DNA of 64,000 nt from Candidatus Solirubrobacter pratensis. Lineage in GTDB: Bacteria > Actinomycetota > Thermoleophilia > Solirubrobacterales > Solirubrobacteraceae. How positions within the stretch are numbered: position 1 is the stretch's first letter; each line of letters starts with the position of its first letter. Of the stretch, positions 15,657 to 24,239 are shown in pieces. Location of the stretch: the NCBI RefSeq assembly GCF_000425945.1, contig NZ_AUEK01000008.1, positions 310,001 through 374,000 on the forward strand, read 5' to 3'. Below the pieces are notes generated by a model. It did no database searches and was not told the DNA's origin. It was given only the letters and a program-made list of their open reading frames with translations. Made by a program: the position numbers and the translations under genes.

Positions 15657-16777
15657 CCGCGCGGCAGCCCCAGGACGCGCTCGGCCACGATGTTCTTGAG
15701 GATCTCCGTCGTCCCGCCCTCGATCGAGTTGGCCCGGGCGCGCAGGTAGCGGTAGGTCCAGCGGTCGTCGACCAGCGCGGCGCGCGGGCCGCGCACGTCC
15801 TGCGCGAGCTCGGTCAGCCCCTGGTTGACATCGGCCCACAGCCACTTGCCGAGCGAGCCCTCCGGCCCCGGCTCGCCGGACTTCATCGCGGTCGTCAGCC
15901 CGCGGTAGGCGAGCAGCCGCAGGACGTTGGCCTCGATCGACAGCTGCGCCAGCCGCTGGCGCACGATCGGATCGGTGGTCCCCTTGAGCTCGTCGATCAG
16001 CTCGCCGAGCGCGATCTGCACGCGCGCCTGGAGCGCGAACGCGAGCCCCGCGCGCTCGTGCATCAACGTCGTGATCGCGACGCGCCAGCCGTTGTCCACC
16101 CCGCCGACGACGTTCTCGGCCGGGATGTGCGCCTCCTCGATGAAGAGCTCGTTGAACTCCGCCTCGCCGGTGATCTGCACGAGCGGGCGGACCTCGACGC
16201 CGTCCTGCTCCATGTCCATCAGGAAGTACGTGAGGCCGCGGTGCTTGGGCGCGTCCTGGTTGGTGCGCGCGAGCAGCATGCACCACTTGGACTCGTGCGC
16301 GAACGTCGTCCACACCTTCTGCCCGGTGACCACGTAGCCGTCGCCGGAGGGAACCGCGCGCGTCTTCAGCGAGGCGAGGTCGGAGCCCGACTCCGGCTCG
16401 GAGAACCCCTGGCACCAGATCTCGTCGGCACTCAGGATCGGGGCGAGGAAGCGCTCCTTCTGCTCGTCGGTCCCGTGCGCGATCACGGTCGGGCCGCCCA
16501 TCGTCAGCCCGAGCACGTTCGCCATCTGCGGCGCGCGGGCGCGGGCGATCTCCTCGAAGAAGATCGCCTGCTCGATCATCGTCGCGCCCGCGCCGCCGAA
16601 CTCGCTCGGCCACGTCAGTCCCGCCCAGCCGCGATCGTTGAGCTTGCGCTGCCAGTCGCGGCGGAACCTGAACGCCTCCTCGTCGGCGTCCGGCTCGCGG
16701 CCAGGGTGATGCTCGGCGATCCAGGCGCGCAGCCCGTCCCGGAACTCCTCCTCGGCCGGCGAGAGCGTCAGGTCCAC
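15653..16777 (-). CDS. Acyl-CoA dehydrogenase (larger subunit-type)
   Basis: A 374-residue protein with the acyl-CoA dehydrogenase N-terminal helical domain and a beta-domain motif WCQGFSEPESGSDLASLKTRA for the FAD/substrate site. The TGQKVWTTFAHESKWCMLLAR stretch and a C-terminal domain ending in SIEGGTTEILKNIVAERVLGLP (FAD contact) complete the fold. It oxidises an acyl-CoA to the enoyl-CoA and passes electrons to ETF. It precedes and overlaps the shorter dehydrogenase, and together they look like an alpha2beta2-type FadE pair. A dedicated ETF system is encoded about 10 kb away in this window, though it may serve mycofactocin enzymes instead. Confidence 0.93.
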   Translation of the reverse strand: MDLTLSPAEEEFRDGLRAWIAEHHPGREPDADEEAFRFRRDWQRKLNDRGWAGLTWPSEFGGAGATMIEQAIFFEEIARARAPQMANVLGLTMGGPTVIAHGTDEQKERFLAPILSADEIWCQGFSEPESGSDLASLKTRAVPSGDGYVVTGQKVWTTFAHESKWCMLLARTNQDAPKHRGLTYFLMDMEQDGVEVRPLVQITGEAEFNELFIEEAHIPAENVVGGVDNGWRVAITTLMHERAGLAFALQARVQIALGELIDELKGTTDPIVRQRLAQLSIEANVLRLLAYRGLTTAMKSGEPGPEGSLGKWLWADVNQGLTELAQDVRGPRAALVDDRWTYRYLRARANSIEGGTTEILKNIVAERVLGLPRG

Positions 16778-16792
16778 TGCCGGGGCACGCTA

Positions 16793-17707
16793 CTACGCGC
16801 GGGCGGCGGAAGGCGCCGGCTTCACCAGTCGCGCGGCCTTGCGCTTGCGCGACGCGATGTAGACGCCGCCGAGGATCAGCGCCAGGCCCGCGACCGCCGC
16901 GACCGTGATCGCCTCGTCGCGGAAGACCGCGCCGTAGAACAGCGCGACGCCCGGGGCCAGGTAGGAGACGAGCGAGGCGCGGCCGGCGCCGATCTCGTTG
17001 ATCAGCTTGTAGAAGATCACGAACGCGATCGCCGTCCCCACGGCGCCGAGCACGACCAGCGCCGCGCTCGCGCCGAGCGTCGGCGTGTGGCCGGGCGTGG
17101 TGGCGATCGCGACCGGCAGCGTGACGACGCCGGCCACGGTCACCGAGATCCACGAGGTCTGCATCGACGCCAGGTGGCCGAAGCGGCCCTTCACGACGAA
17201 CGTCGAGAGCCCGTAGAACGCCGCCGCGCCGACCATCGCGAGCGCGCCGAGGAACTCGCCCGCCGTGCTCACCGAGTCGACGCCGACCACCATCGCGACG
17301 CCGAGCAGCCCGAGTCCCATGCCGGCCGCCTGGCGGCGGTCGATGCGTTCGCTCGGGTCGATGGCGGGCGCGAACAGGGCGACGAACAGCGAGGTGGGCG
17401 AGATCAGCACGGCCGTCAGTCCGCTCGGGACGACGTGCTCGCCGAACGTGATCAACAGGAACGGGAACGCGACCGCCGTGAGGCCGAGGATCAGCGCCAA
17501 CTTCGGCCGCGCGCGGAGATCCGCGAGCGCCGGCTTGGCGGCGCCGGTCGCGCGCAGCGCGGCGTACAGGACCGCCGAGGCGAGCAGGCAGCGGAACGAG
17601 ACGATCGCGGCGGCCGAGAAGCCGTCGAGGGCGTACTTGATCAGCAGGTAGGAGCCGCCCCAGATGGCGGCCAGCGCGGCGAGCAGCGAGGCGTGGCGTG
17701 CGGACAT
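16793..17707 (-). CDS. EamA/DMT-superfamily transporter
   Basis: A 304-residue protein with ten hydrophobic segments in two EamA repeats. The N-terminal LAALAAIWGGSYLLIKYALD matches the DMT start (WGx3), and the second half ends LALILGGVYIASRKRKAARL. Such proteins export metabolites or amino acids; the substrate is unknown. ATG 17707 is chosen over GTG 17713, six bases upstream. Transcription is in the same direction as the acyl-CoA dehydrogenases, with a 15-base gap. Confidence 0.86.
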   Translation of the reverse strand: MSARHASLLAALAAIWGGSYLLIKYALDGFSAAAIVSFRCLLASAVLYAALRATGAAKPALADLRARPKLALILGLTAVAFPFLLITFGEHVVPSGLTAVLISPTSLFVALFAPAIDPSERIDRRQAAGMGLGLLGVAMVVGVDSVSTAGEFLGALAMVGAAAFYGLSTFVVKGRFGHLASMQTSWISVTVAGVVTLPVAIATTPGHTPTLGASAALVVLGAVGTAIAFVIFYKLINEIGAGRASLVSYLAPGVALFYGAVFRDEAITVAAVAGLALILGGVYIASRKRKAARLVKPAPSAARA

Positions 17708-17777
17708 GGACACCGAGTGTCCCAGCGCCCACCCGTCAGCACCAATGACGATCCGTAGGCCGCCCGATCAGGTCCGC

Positions 17778-18101
17778 TTATGGCTTGTCGGACGACGAGC
17801 CGCCGCTCGAGGGCGACGTGCTGGGCGCGGAGGACCCCGAGCTGTCGGACTTCTTCTCGGCGGCCTTGGCGTCGTGCTTGTCGGCGCCCGACGCGGCGGA
17901 GTCCGCGCTCTCGCGGCGCCGCTTGGCCGTGCCGTAGTCGGTGTTGTAGAAGCCCGATCCCTTGAAGTGCACGGCGACGGGATGGAACACCCGCTGCACC
18001 GGCGCTCCGCAGACCTCGCACTCGGTCACCGGGTCTTCGGTGATCCTCTGCATCACCTCGAAGAGGTGCCCGTTCTCACAGCGGTACTCGTAAATCGGCA
18101 T
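17778..18101 (-). CDS. FmdB-family zinc-ribbon protein
   Basis: A 107-residue protein. The first 45 residues form a FmdB/CxxC_CXXC_SSSS zinc ribbon: PIYEYRCENGHLFEV, then TECEVCGAPVQRVF; the first pair of the usual four cysteines is incomplete (C then GH in place of a second C). The remainder, from residue 60, is Ser/Asp/Lys-rich and probably disordered. The family is proposed to regulate transcription or bind nucleic acids but lacks a firm function. It is divergent from glyS, sharing a 38-base promoter region with a TATACT box. Confidence 0.85.
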   Translation of the reverse strand: MPIYEYRCENGHLFEVMQRITEDPVTECEVCGAPVQRVFHPVAVHFKGSGFYNTDYGTAKRRRESADSAASGADKHDAKAAEKKSDSSGSSAPSTSPSSGGSSSDKP

Positions 18102-18139
18102 GCCGGCGGCCGAGTATAGGCGCCCTAGACTCAGCGGCC
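18102..18139. promoter_or_regulatory. Compact divergent promoter of fmdB-like gene and glyS
   Basis: Within 38 bases there are two opposed -10 boxes. TATACT faces left about 11 bases before the fmdB ATG, and TAGACT faces right 8 bases before the glyS ATG. The glyS message should be leaderless. The -35 region of each promoter would lie inside the coding start of the other gene. Confidence 0.5.
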
Positions 18140-19489
18140 ATGCCCGCAGCCACCATGGACGAGGTCGTGGCCCTGGCCAAGCGCCGGGGCCTCATCTTCC
18201 CCGCCTCCGAGATCTACGGCGGCATCGCCAACACGTACGACTACGGGCACTACGGCGTGCTCCTCAAGCGCAACGTCATCGACGAGTGGTGGCGCGCGAT
18301 GGTCTTCGAGCGCGACGACATCGTCGCGCTGGACTCCGCGATCATCCAGCACCCGCGGACGTGGGAGGCCTCCGGGCACCTCGCCGGCTTCACCGATCCG
18401 CTTGTCCAGTGCCTCGGCAAGTGCAAGCGGCGCTTCCGCCTGGATCACCTCCAGGAGGAGGCCGAGGCGCGCGGCGAGGACCCCGCGAAGGTCGTCTGCC
18501 CCGTCTGCGGCGGCGAGCTGAGCGAGCCGCGCGCGTTCAACCTGATGTTCGAGACCACGATCGGCCCCGTACAGGAGGCCGGCGCGGCGGTCTACCTGCG
18601 GCCGGAGACGGCGCAGGGCATCTTCCTCGACTTCAAGCAGACGCTTCAATACGCGCGCAAGCGGCCGCCGTTCGGGATCGCGCAGGTCGGCAAGTCGTTC
18701 CGCAACGAGATCACGCCGGGCAACTTCATCTTCCGCACGCTCGAGTTCGAGCAGATGGAGATGGAGTTCTTCGTCCCGCCGGACGAGGCGGGCAAGTGGT
18801 ACGACTACTGGCGCCAGGAGCGGCTGGACTGGTACGCGCGCCTGGGGATCTCGCGCGAGCGGCTGCGGCTGCGCGAGCACACCCTCGAGGAGCTCTCGCA
18901 CTACTCCTCCGGCACCGCCGACGTCGAGTACCTGTACCCGATCGGCTGGTCGGAGCTCGAGGGCGTCGCCAACCGCGGCGACTTCGACCTCACGCAGCAC
19001 GCGAAGTTCTCGGGCGAGAAGCTCGAGTGGAAGGACCCGCAGACCGGCAAGGGCTACGTCCCGCACGTGATCGAGCCGGCCGCCGGCGTCGGGCGGACGA
19101 TCCTCGCGCTGCTGTGCGAGGCCTACGACACCGACGAGCTGGGCGGCGAGGAGCGCACGGTCCTGCGCCTGCACCCGTCGGTCGCCCCGGTGAAGGTCGC
19201 GGTGCTGCCGCTGCTGCGCAAGGCCGGGCATCCCGAGGTCGCGCGCGAGGTCTACGAGTCGCTGCGCACGCGCATGAGCGCCGAGTACGACGACGGCGGC
19301 GCGATCGGCCGGCGCTACCGGCGCCAGGACGAGATCGGAACGCCGTACGCGGTCACGATCGACCACCAGACGATCGAGGACCGCACCGTCACGCTGCGCG
19401 ACCGCGACTCGCTGACGCAGGAGCGCGTGCCGATCGCCGAGCTCGCCGACGAGCTCGGGCGGCGTGTGACGAATCGCACCCCCGCATAG
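18140..19489 (+). CDS. glyS: Glycyl-tRNA synthetase (single-chain, eukaryote/archaeal-like type)
   Basis: A 449-residue class II synthetase that charges tRNA-Gly. It opens EVVALAKRRGLIFPASEIYGG, and has motif 2 (FGIAQVGKSFRNEITPGNFI) and the YLRPETAQGIF block. The late motif-3 region is PHVIEPAAGVGRTILALLCE, followed by an anticodon-binding domain. Zinc-type cysteines appear at CLGKCKRRF and VCPVCGGE. The homodimeric alpha2 form is usual in actinobacteria, in contrast to the alpha2beta2 GlyQS. A TAGACT box immediately upstream suggests leaderless expression. Confidence 0.96.
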   Translation: MPAATMDEVVALAKRRGLIFPASEIYGGIANTYDYGHYGVLLKRNVIDEWWRAMVFERDDIVALDSAIIQHPRTWEASGHLAGFTDPLVQCLGKCKRRFRLDHLQEEAEARGEDPAKVVCPVCGGELSEPRAFNLMFETTIGPVQEAGAAVYLRPETAQGIFLDFKQTLQYARKRPPFGIAQVGKSFRNEITPGNFIFRTLEFEQMEMEFFVPPDEAGKWYDYWRQERLDWYARLGISRERLRLREHTLEELSHYSSGTADVEYLYPIGWSELEGVANRGDFDLTQHAKFSGEKLEWKDPQTGKGYVPHVIEPAAGVGRTILALLCEAYDTDELGGEERTVLRLHPSVAPVKVAVLPLLRKAGHPEVAREVYESLRTRMSAEYDDGGAIGRRYRRQDEIGTPYAVTIDHQTIEDRTVTLRDRDSLTQERVPIAELADELGRRVTNRTPA

Positions 19490-19514
19490 GCGGCGGGGAG
19501 TAGGTTCCGGCCTC

Positions 19515-20765
19515 GTGCCGGCCGTCGCGCAGGTCTCCTACGACGATCTCTACGCCCGCTGGGAGCGCGGCAACTGGCGGGCGACCGAGATCGACTTCAC
19601 CGAGGACCGCGCGCAGTGGGCGGCGATGAGCGAGCTGGAGCGGCGTGCGGCGCTGTGGAACTACGCGCTCTTCTTCCACGGCGAGGACGCGGTGGCCGCC
19701 GACCTCGCGCCGTTCATCGACGCGGCGCCGCTGGAGGAGCAGAGGTACTTCCTCGCGACGCAGCAGGTCGACGAGGCGCGCCACGCCGTCTTCTTCAAGC
19801 GCTTCATGCACGAGGTCGTGGGGCGCGGCGACGGGACGGTGGCCTCCGGCCTGTGCGCGACCGAGCCGGAGCTCACGTGGGGCTTCCGGCGCACGTTCGA
19901 CCTGCTGCGCGAGGAGACCGGCAGGCTGCGGCGCGACCGCTCGCGCGCCGCGCTGGCGCGGGCGGTGACGATGTACCACCTCGTCGTCGAGGCGACGCTC
20001 GCGCAGCCGGGCCAGCACTTCATCTCCGACGCGCTCGAGCGGCGTGGGCTGCTGCCCGGCTTCCGTGCGGGCATGAAGCAGGTGGCGCTCGACGAGCAGC
20101 GCCACATCGCGTTCGGCGTGCGGCTGCTGCACGACCTGGCCGAGTCGGATCCGGGCGTGGTCGATGCCGTCGCTGCGCTGATCCGGACCGCGACGCCGTA
20201 CTCGATCGCCGTGTTCGTCCCGCCCGCCTGGAACCGCGAGTACACCGAGGTCTTCGGCTTCACGCTGGAGGAGATCTATGCCGAGGCGGCGCGCTCGTTC
20301 GAGGCCAAGATGCGCGCGGCGGGACTGCCGCTGGAGTCGCTGCCGGGCCCGCAGGTGTTCCCGCTCGACATGACGCCCGAGCAGCGCGGCGAGCGGGCGC
20401 TTGCGATGCTGCGCGCCGGCTTCGCCGGGCCGGCCGACGGCGCGCCCGCGCGCGACCCGGACGCGATGAAGCTGCTGTTCGACGTGCTGCGGCGCGCCGT
20501 CGATCACCGCACGGCACCGGCGGGGCCGTTCACCGTGCAGTGGGAGTTCTCCGATGCCGAGCCGTGGCACCTGGTCGTGCACGACGGCGCTGCGAGCGCG
20601 GCCGCAGGCCGCGCGGCGTCCGTCGACGTCGAGCTGCGCTGCCGCTACGCGGACTGGGTCGACGTCGTCGCGGGGCGCCTGGACGCGCGTCGCGCGCTCG
20701 CGACATGGCGCCTGCGCCCGCGCGGCTCGCCGCGCGTGGTGTGGGCAGCACGAGGGCTGTTCTAG
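19515..20765 (+). CDS. R2-like diiron ferritin-fold protein fused to a C-terminal SCP2 domain
   Basis: A 416-residue protein from GTG 19515. The first ~300 residues resemble ribonucleotide reductase R2 and R2-like oxidases. A full set of diiron ligands is present: E57 (HGEDAV), E87 and H90 (DEARH), E159 (VVEATLAQ), E194 and H197 (DEQRH). The last ~105 residues (from PAGPFTVQWEFSDAEPW) look like an SCP2 sterol/lipid-binding domain. No RNR R1 gene is near, so it is more likely a ligand-oxidising enzyme acting on a lipid presented by SCP2. It follows glyS by 25 bases and precedes a group of secreted copper proteins. The diiron assignment is strong; the SCP2 call is moderate. Confidence 0.75.
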   Translation: MPAVAQVSYDDLYARWERGNWRATEIDFTEDRAQWAAMSELERRAALWNYALFFHGEDAVAADLAPFIDAAPLEEQRYFLATQQVDEARHAVFFKRFMHEVVGRGDGTVASGLCATEPELTWGFRRTFDLLREETGRLRRDRSRAALARAVTMYHLVVEATLAQPGQHFISDALERRGLLPGFRAGMKQVALDEQRHIAFGVRLLHDLAESDPGVVDAVAALIRTATPYSIAVFVPPAWNREYTEVFGFTLEEIYAEAARSFEAKMRAAGLPLESLPGPQVFPLDMTPEQRGERALAMLRAGFAGPADGAPARDPDAMKLLFDVLRRAVDHRTAPAGPFTVQWEFSDAEPWHLVVHDGAASAAAGRAASVDVELRCRYADWVDVVAGRLDARRALATWRLRPRGSPRVVWAARGLF

Positions 20766-20822
20766 GGATATCCCCGATGCGGCGCCGGGGCCGTGCGACG
20801 AGGATGCGCCTTCCCAGTGACC

Positions 20823-20830
20823 TAAGGAGG
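20823..20830 (+). promoter_or_regulatory. Strong ribosome binding site TAAGGAGG
   Basis: A full anti-16S match lies 6 bases before ATG 20837, much stronger than the sites of most genes here. This suggests high expression of the cupredoxin. Confidence 0.7.
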
Positions 20831-20836
20831 ACAAGG

Positions 20837-21367
20837 ATGATCCGTCGCACCCCGCCGGCGCTCGCCGCCGTCGCGGCGCTCGCCGTGGCGGCGCCGGCGC
20901 TGGCCGCGCCGAAGGCCAACACGATCGAGGCCCAAGGAACGTCGAAGGTCAAGATCAACGAGTACATCCAGGACGGCCAGAAGTTCGTCCCGGGCGACAT
21001 CACCGTCAAGTCCGGCGCGACGATCACGCTGCGCAACAAGAGCAAGGACGGCGCTCCGCACTCGCTGTCGCTGCTGAAGAAGTCGGCGCTGCCGAGGACG
21101 GCCGCCCAGGTCATGCAGTGCGCGGCGTGCGGGCCGCTGCTGGCGGCCCATCAGGCCGATCCGACGACCGGTGAGGTCAAGCAGCCGCTCGTGGACGCCG
21201 GCCGGCCCGGCTTCGACACCGAGGGCACCAAGACCACGGCCGGCGACTCGATCTTCCTGCCGCCCAAGGGCAAGGTGACGTTCAAGGTGACCGCGAAGAA
21301 GGGCAGCAAGCTGAGCTACTTCTGCGCCGTCCACCCGTGGATGCAGGGCACGATCACCGTCAAGTGA
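20837..21367 (+). CDS. Secreted cupredoxin (plastocyanin-like)
   Basis: A 176-residue protein with a clear signal peptide (MIRRTPPALAAVAALAVAAP, cleavage near ALA-AP). The cupredoxin domain has a conserved VPGDITVKSGATITLRNKS strand pair, H75 (GAPHSLSLL), and C163/H166/M169 (YFCAVHPWMQG), a type I copper site. An inserted loop at residues 90-130 contains a CxxC (QCAACGP). It probably shuttles electrons outside the membrane. Its stop overlaps the start of the multicopper oxidase gene by one base, so the two are likely electron-transfer partners. Confidence 0.88.
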   Translation: MIRRTPPALAAVAALAVAAPALAAPKANTIEAQGTSKVKINEYIQDGQKFVPGDITVKSGATITLRNKSKDGAPHSLSLLKKSALPRTAAQVMQCAACGPLLAAHQADPTTGEVKQPLVDAGRPGFDTEGTKTTAGDSIFLPPKGKVTFKVTAKKGSKLSYFCAVHPWMQGTITVK

Positions 21368-22290
21368 TGCGCGGAATCCGGCGAGGGCTGCTGTGCGCGG
21401 TCCTCGCCGCCGCGGCGTACCCGGCGGAGTCCGCCGCCGCCACGCGCGAGTACTGGGTGGCCGCCGTGCCCACGCGCTGGAACCCCGTGATCAACGGGCA
21501 GGACGCGATCCACGGCGCGCGCTACGACGCGGCTGCGACGATCTTCCCGACGGTGACCTACCGGCGCTACTCGCGCGGCTTCCGCGCGCCCGCGCCGTCG
21601 GCCGAGGACACCGCGTCGGGCGTCGGCCGCATCCCCGGCCCGCTGCTCAAGGCGCGCGTCGGGGACACGCTGAAGGTCCACTTCAAGAACCTCGACACGC
21701 TGACCCGCGCACCGCACTCCATGCACTTCCACGGCGTCGAGTACAAGCCGTCCTCCGACGGCTCCTATGTGCCCGGCTTCTCCGGCCGCGACGCCGAGGT
21801 GAAGGTCGGGCAGTCCGTCACCTACACGCTGCACGCCGGTCGCGACTCAGGCGGCGTGTGGTCCTACCACGACCACGGGCCGGCGATGGAGGCGTCGCTG
21901 AAGGGCGGCATGTACGGCGCGCTGTCCATCCTGCGGCGCGGCGAGCGGCGCCCCGACCGCGAGTTCGTCGCGTTCTTCACCGCGCTCGGCGGCTTCGAGA
22001 CGATCGACGGCCGGGCGTTCGTCGGCAACACGCCGGTGTTCAAGGCGCGCGTCGGCGACGTGGTGCAGTGGGACGTGCTCTCGCTCGGCGACGAGTTCCA
22101 CACCTTCCACGTGCACGGGCACCGCTGGCGCGCGTCGTCGGGCGTGACGCAGGACACGCGGTCGGTCGGGCCGGCGGAGAGCTGGTCGGTGCGCTGGCGC
22201 GAGGACGCGCCGGGCACGTGGCTCTATCACTGCCACGTCGAGAGCCACATGATGCAGGGGATGATCGGGCTTTACCGGGTGAGCCGATGA
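21367..22290 (+). CDS. Two-domain multicopper oxidase (small laccase-like)
   Basis: A 307-residue exported enzyme. All four copper motifs are present: HSMHFHG (H120, H122), YHDHG (H168, H170), HTFHVHGH (H245-H252) and the C-terminal HCHVESHMMQGM with H288, C289, H290, H294 and axial M299. Only two cupredoxin domains fit this length, so it should act as a trimer like small laccases and two-domain MCOs. The basic N-terminus MRGIRRG and hydrophobic core give a signal peptide ending near ESAAA. It lies between two cupredoxin genes, sharing overlaps with both. The substrate could be phenolics, Cu(I) or another metal. Confidence 0.92.
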   Translation: MRGIRRGLLCAVLAAAAYPAESAAATREYWVAAVPTRWNPVINGQDAIHGARYDAAATIFPTVTYRRYSRGFRAPAPSAEDTASGVGRIPGPLLKARVGDTLKVHFKNLDTLTRAPHSMHFHGVEYKPSSDGSYVPGFSGRDAEVKVGQSVTYTLHAGRDSGGVWSYHDHGPAMEASLKGGMYGALSILRRGERRPDREFVAFFTALGGFETIDGRAFVGNTPVFKARVGDVVQWDVLSLGDEFHTFHVHGHRWRASSGVTQDTRSVGPAESWSVRWREDAPGTWLYHCHVESHMMQGMIGLYRVSR

Positions 22291-23138
22291 AGCGCCTGAT
22301 CCTCGGCGCCGCCGCGATCCTCGCCGCCGCGCCGGCCGCCGCCTCGGCCGAGACGACGACGATCTCGATGCCCGGCAAGTCGTTCTCCCCGGCGCGGGTC
22401 ACGATCCTCCCGGGCGACGCCGTGCTGTTCCGCAACGGCGACCTGACGGCGCACGACGTCAAGGGCGGAGGATTCGAGTCGGGGCCGCTGGCGTCGTCCT
22501 CGTTCTTCACGCACGAGTTCGACTCCGTGGGCCCCCAGCCGTTCGTGTGCACGATCCACCCGTTCATGGCGGGCGAGGTCGACGTCGTGGCGGCGACGCT
22601 GGCCGGCGGCTCGGCGTTCGCGGGCGAGACCGTGTCGCTCGCAGGGCGCGTGCCGGCGGGCACGCCCGGGGTGGCGATCGAGCGCCAAGCGGGCGCGGCG
22701 TGGGCGCCGATGGGAGACGTCGTGCCGGGCGCCGACGGCTCGTTCACCGCCCGGGTGCGCCCGGAGGCGACCTCGGTCTACCGCGCGCGGACCGCCTGGG
22801 GCGAGAGCCCGGGCGCGACGGTGACGGTGGCCGAGCGGATCGACGTGCGCGTGAAGCTGTCGGGCCACATGGTGCGCGTCAGCGCGCGCCCGGGCCTGAT
22901 CGCGACCCTGCAGGTCTACTCGCGCGAGCGCTTCATGTGGCGCGCCGCGGGGCACGTGAGGCTCGACTCGCGCGGGCGCGGCTCGCTCATGCACCACGGC
23001 GCGCGCGTGGGCCGCGCGCGGGTCGCGATCTCACGCAAGCCGGGCGGCCCTGTGCTCGCGACCGGAGCCGCGTTCCGGCTCCGCGACGGGAAGCCGTCGC
23101 GCTTGCCCGAGTCGCACGCGCACCACGAGATGGGGTGA
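22287..23138 (+). CDS. Secreted cupredoxin with extended C-terminal beta domain
   Basis: A 283-residue protein with a signal peptide (MKRLILGAAAILAAAPAAASA) and an N-terminal cupredoxin of about 100 residues. Its copper ligands are H55 (TAHDVKGG region) and C/H/M in FVCTIHPFMAGEV. After that come about 150 residues of beta-rich sequence with repeated short strands (GSFTARVRPEATSVYRA) that resemble Ig-like envelope domains. The end is histidine-rich (LPESHAHHEMG), perhaps a metal-binding tail. It is coupled to the multicopper oxidase by an ATGA overlap. Confidence 0.85.
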   Translation: MKRLILGAAAILAAAPAAASAETTTISMPGKSFSPARVTILPGDAVLFRNGDLTAHDVKGGGFESGPLASSSFFTHEFDSVGPQPFVCTIHPFMAGEVDVVAATLAGGSAFAGETVSLAGRVPAGTPGVAIERQAGAAWAPMGDVVPGADGSFTARVRPEATSVYRARTAWGESPGATVTVAERIDVRVKLSGHMVRVSARPGLIATLQVYSRERFMWRAAGHVRLDSRGRGSLMHHGARVGRARVAISRKPGGPVLATGAAFRLRDGKPSRLPESHAHHEMG

Positions 23139-23177
23139 GGGGGCGGGCGCTCGGGCGCCCGCCCCGCGCTCACGCAC

Positions 23178-24065
23178 TCACGCCGCCGCCGCCGCCGTGT
23201 ACAGCGACTGCGCGGTCGAGTCCATGTAGGGCCCGTACATCACATTCGGCTGGTTCGCGTAGCCGTACGAGTTGACCGAGTACAGCGTGGAGCCGACGAT
23301 CCAGCCGCCGCCGCTCGAGCCGCCCGTCATGTCGCAGCCGATCCCCATCGTCGCCGGTGACGCCGAGCTGTCGGACGCCGCCGGCGCCGAGTCGCAGACC
23401 CAGTGGCGCTCGCCGTTGAACGGCGGCGCGGCCGGATAGCCGTGCGACTGGAACTGCTGGGAGCGGCTGTAGTTGAACGTGATCCCGCGGCCGCCGACCG
23501 CATCGGTCAGCGCCTTGCCGTTCGCGGTGCCGACGACGGCCGCTCCCTCGTCGTGGCCGAAGTCGCCGCCGCTCCCCCACGCCGACGTCGTCATCAGGGC
23601 CCGCGAGGCGAACACGCCGAACGGAGCGGCCCCATCCTTGTAGCCGGGGACGAACGCCCATCGGGTGGCGTAGGCGCCGGGGCCTTCGTTGACGCAGTGG
23701 CCCGCCGTCCACACCACGCTCTTGTTCGCGCTCAGCAGCGCCGTGCCCGAGCAGACGTAATCGACGCCGCCCAGCGTGAAGAACACCTTGCCGTGCGTCG
23801 AGGTCGGCTGATCGGTGTACGGCGTCGTGACCTCGAACGACGACCATGCGGCCTGCGTCTTGGGCGGCTTCGCCTTCACCTTCGCTCCCGACGGCGCCAG
23901 CACCCGGTCGGCGGGCTGGGCGGCACGCATCCGTGCCGGGGTCCAGTACGAGACGACGGCCGCGGTCGACTGCGTCACCGCGTGCCGCTGGAGCTGCGCG
24001 GCGTCCGCGACAGCGGGCAGCAGGAGGCAGCCGAGCAGCGCCGGCGCCATGATGAGACCTCGCAA
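23178..24065 (-). CDS. Secreted trypsin-like (S1) serine protease
   Basis: A 295-residue exported protease. A signal peptide (MRGLIMAPALLGCLLLPAVA) precedes a propeptide-like segment up to about residue 85. The catalytic triad appears as TAGHC (H123), GHDEGAAVV (D172) and TGGSSGGGW (S251), in the order of S1 peptidases. Cysteine pairs (C105/C124 and C224/C244) fit disulfides. The start chosen is TTG 24065, with GGGAG five bases before and an arginine in the n-region; ATG 24050 is the alternative. It is divergent from the M23 peptidase gene across 174 bases. Close relatives are V8/glutamyl-endopeptidase-like and actinobacterial trypsin-like proteins. Confidence 0.85.
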   Translation of the reverse strand: MRGLIMAPALLGCLLLPAVADAAQLQRHAVTQSTAAVVSYWTPARMRAAQPADRVLAPSGAKVKAKPPKTQAAWSSFEVTTPYTDQPTSTHGKVFFTLGGVDYVCSGTALLSANKSVVWTAGHCVNEGPGAYATRWAFVPGYKDGAAPFGVFASRALMTTSAWGSGGDFGHDEGAAVVGTANGKALTDAVGGRGITFNYSRSQQFQSHGYPAAPPFNGERHWVCDSAPAASDSSASPATMGIGCDMTGGSSGGGWIVGSTLYSVNSYGYANQPNVMYGPYMDSTAQSLYTAAAAA

Positions 24066-24239
24066 ATCTCCTCCCTACAGGAGAGGTCTTCGTCCACGCG
24101 GCCAACACCCCAGCCGGCGCGCGTGACCTGTCGTGCGCAGCGTATCGCGCGGAGGGGGGCCGCAGTTCAATACTGAAGACAGGGAACTGACACGCCGCGA
24201 CCGCGTCGCGGCAGGGACGCGGTTTGGCACACTCTTGGC
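24066..24239. other. Divergent intergenic region between protease and M23 genes
   Basis: No gene seen. It must hold both promoters. It contains small palindromes: TTCAATACTGAA near 24170, flanked by CAGTTC and GAACTG arms, and a GC-rich CGCGACCGCGTCGCGG inverted repeat near 24200. No convincing riboswitch fold was recognised. Confidence 0.4.

Noticed and set aside
16058-17758. 566-residue plus-strand frame
   Set aside because: Shadow of acyl-CoA dehydrogenase and EamA genes; low-complexity charged sequence.
24066-24239. Possible ydaO (c-di-AMP) riboswitch before the M23 gene
   Set aside because: M23 genes in actinobacteria often have one, but the conserved core elements are not visible and the leader is short.
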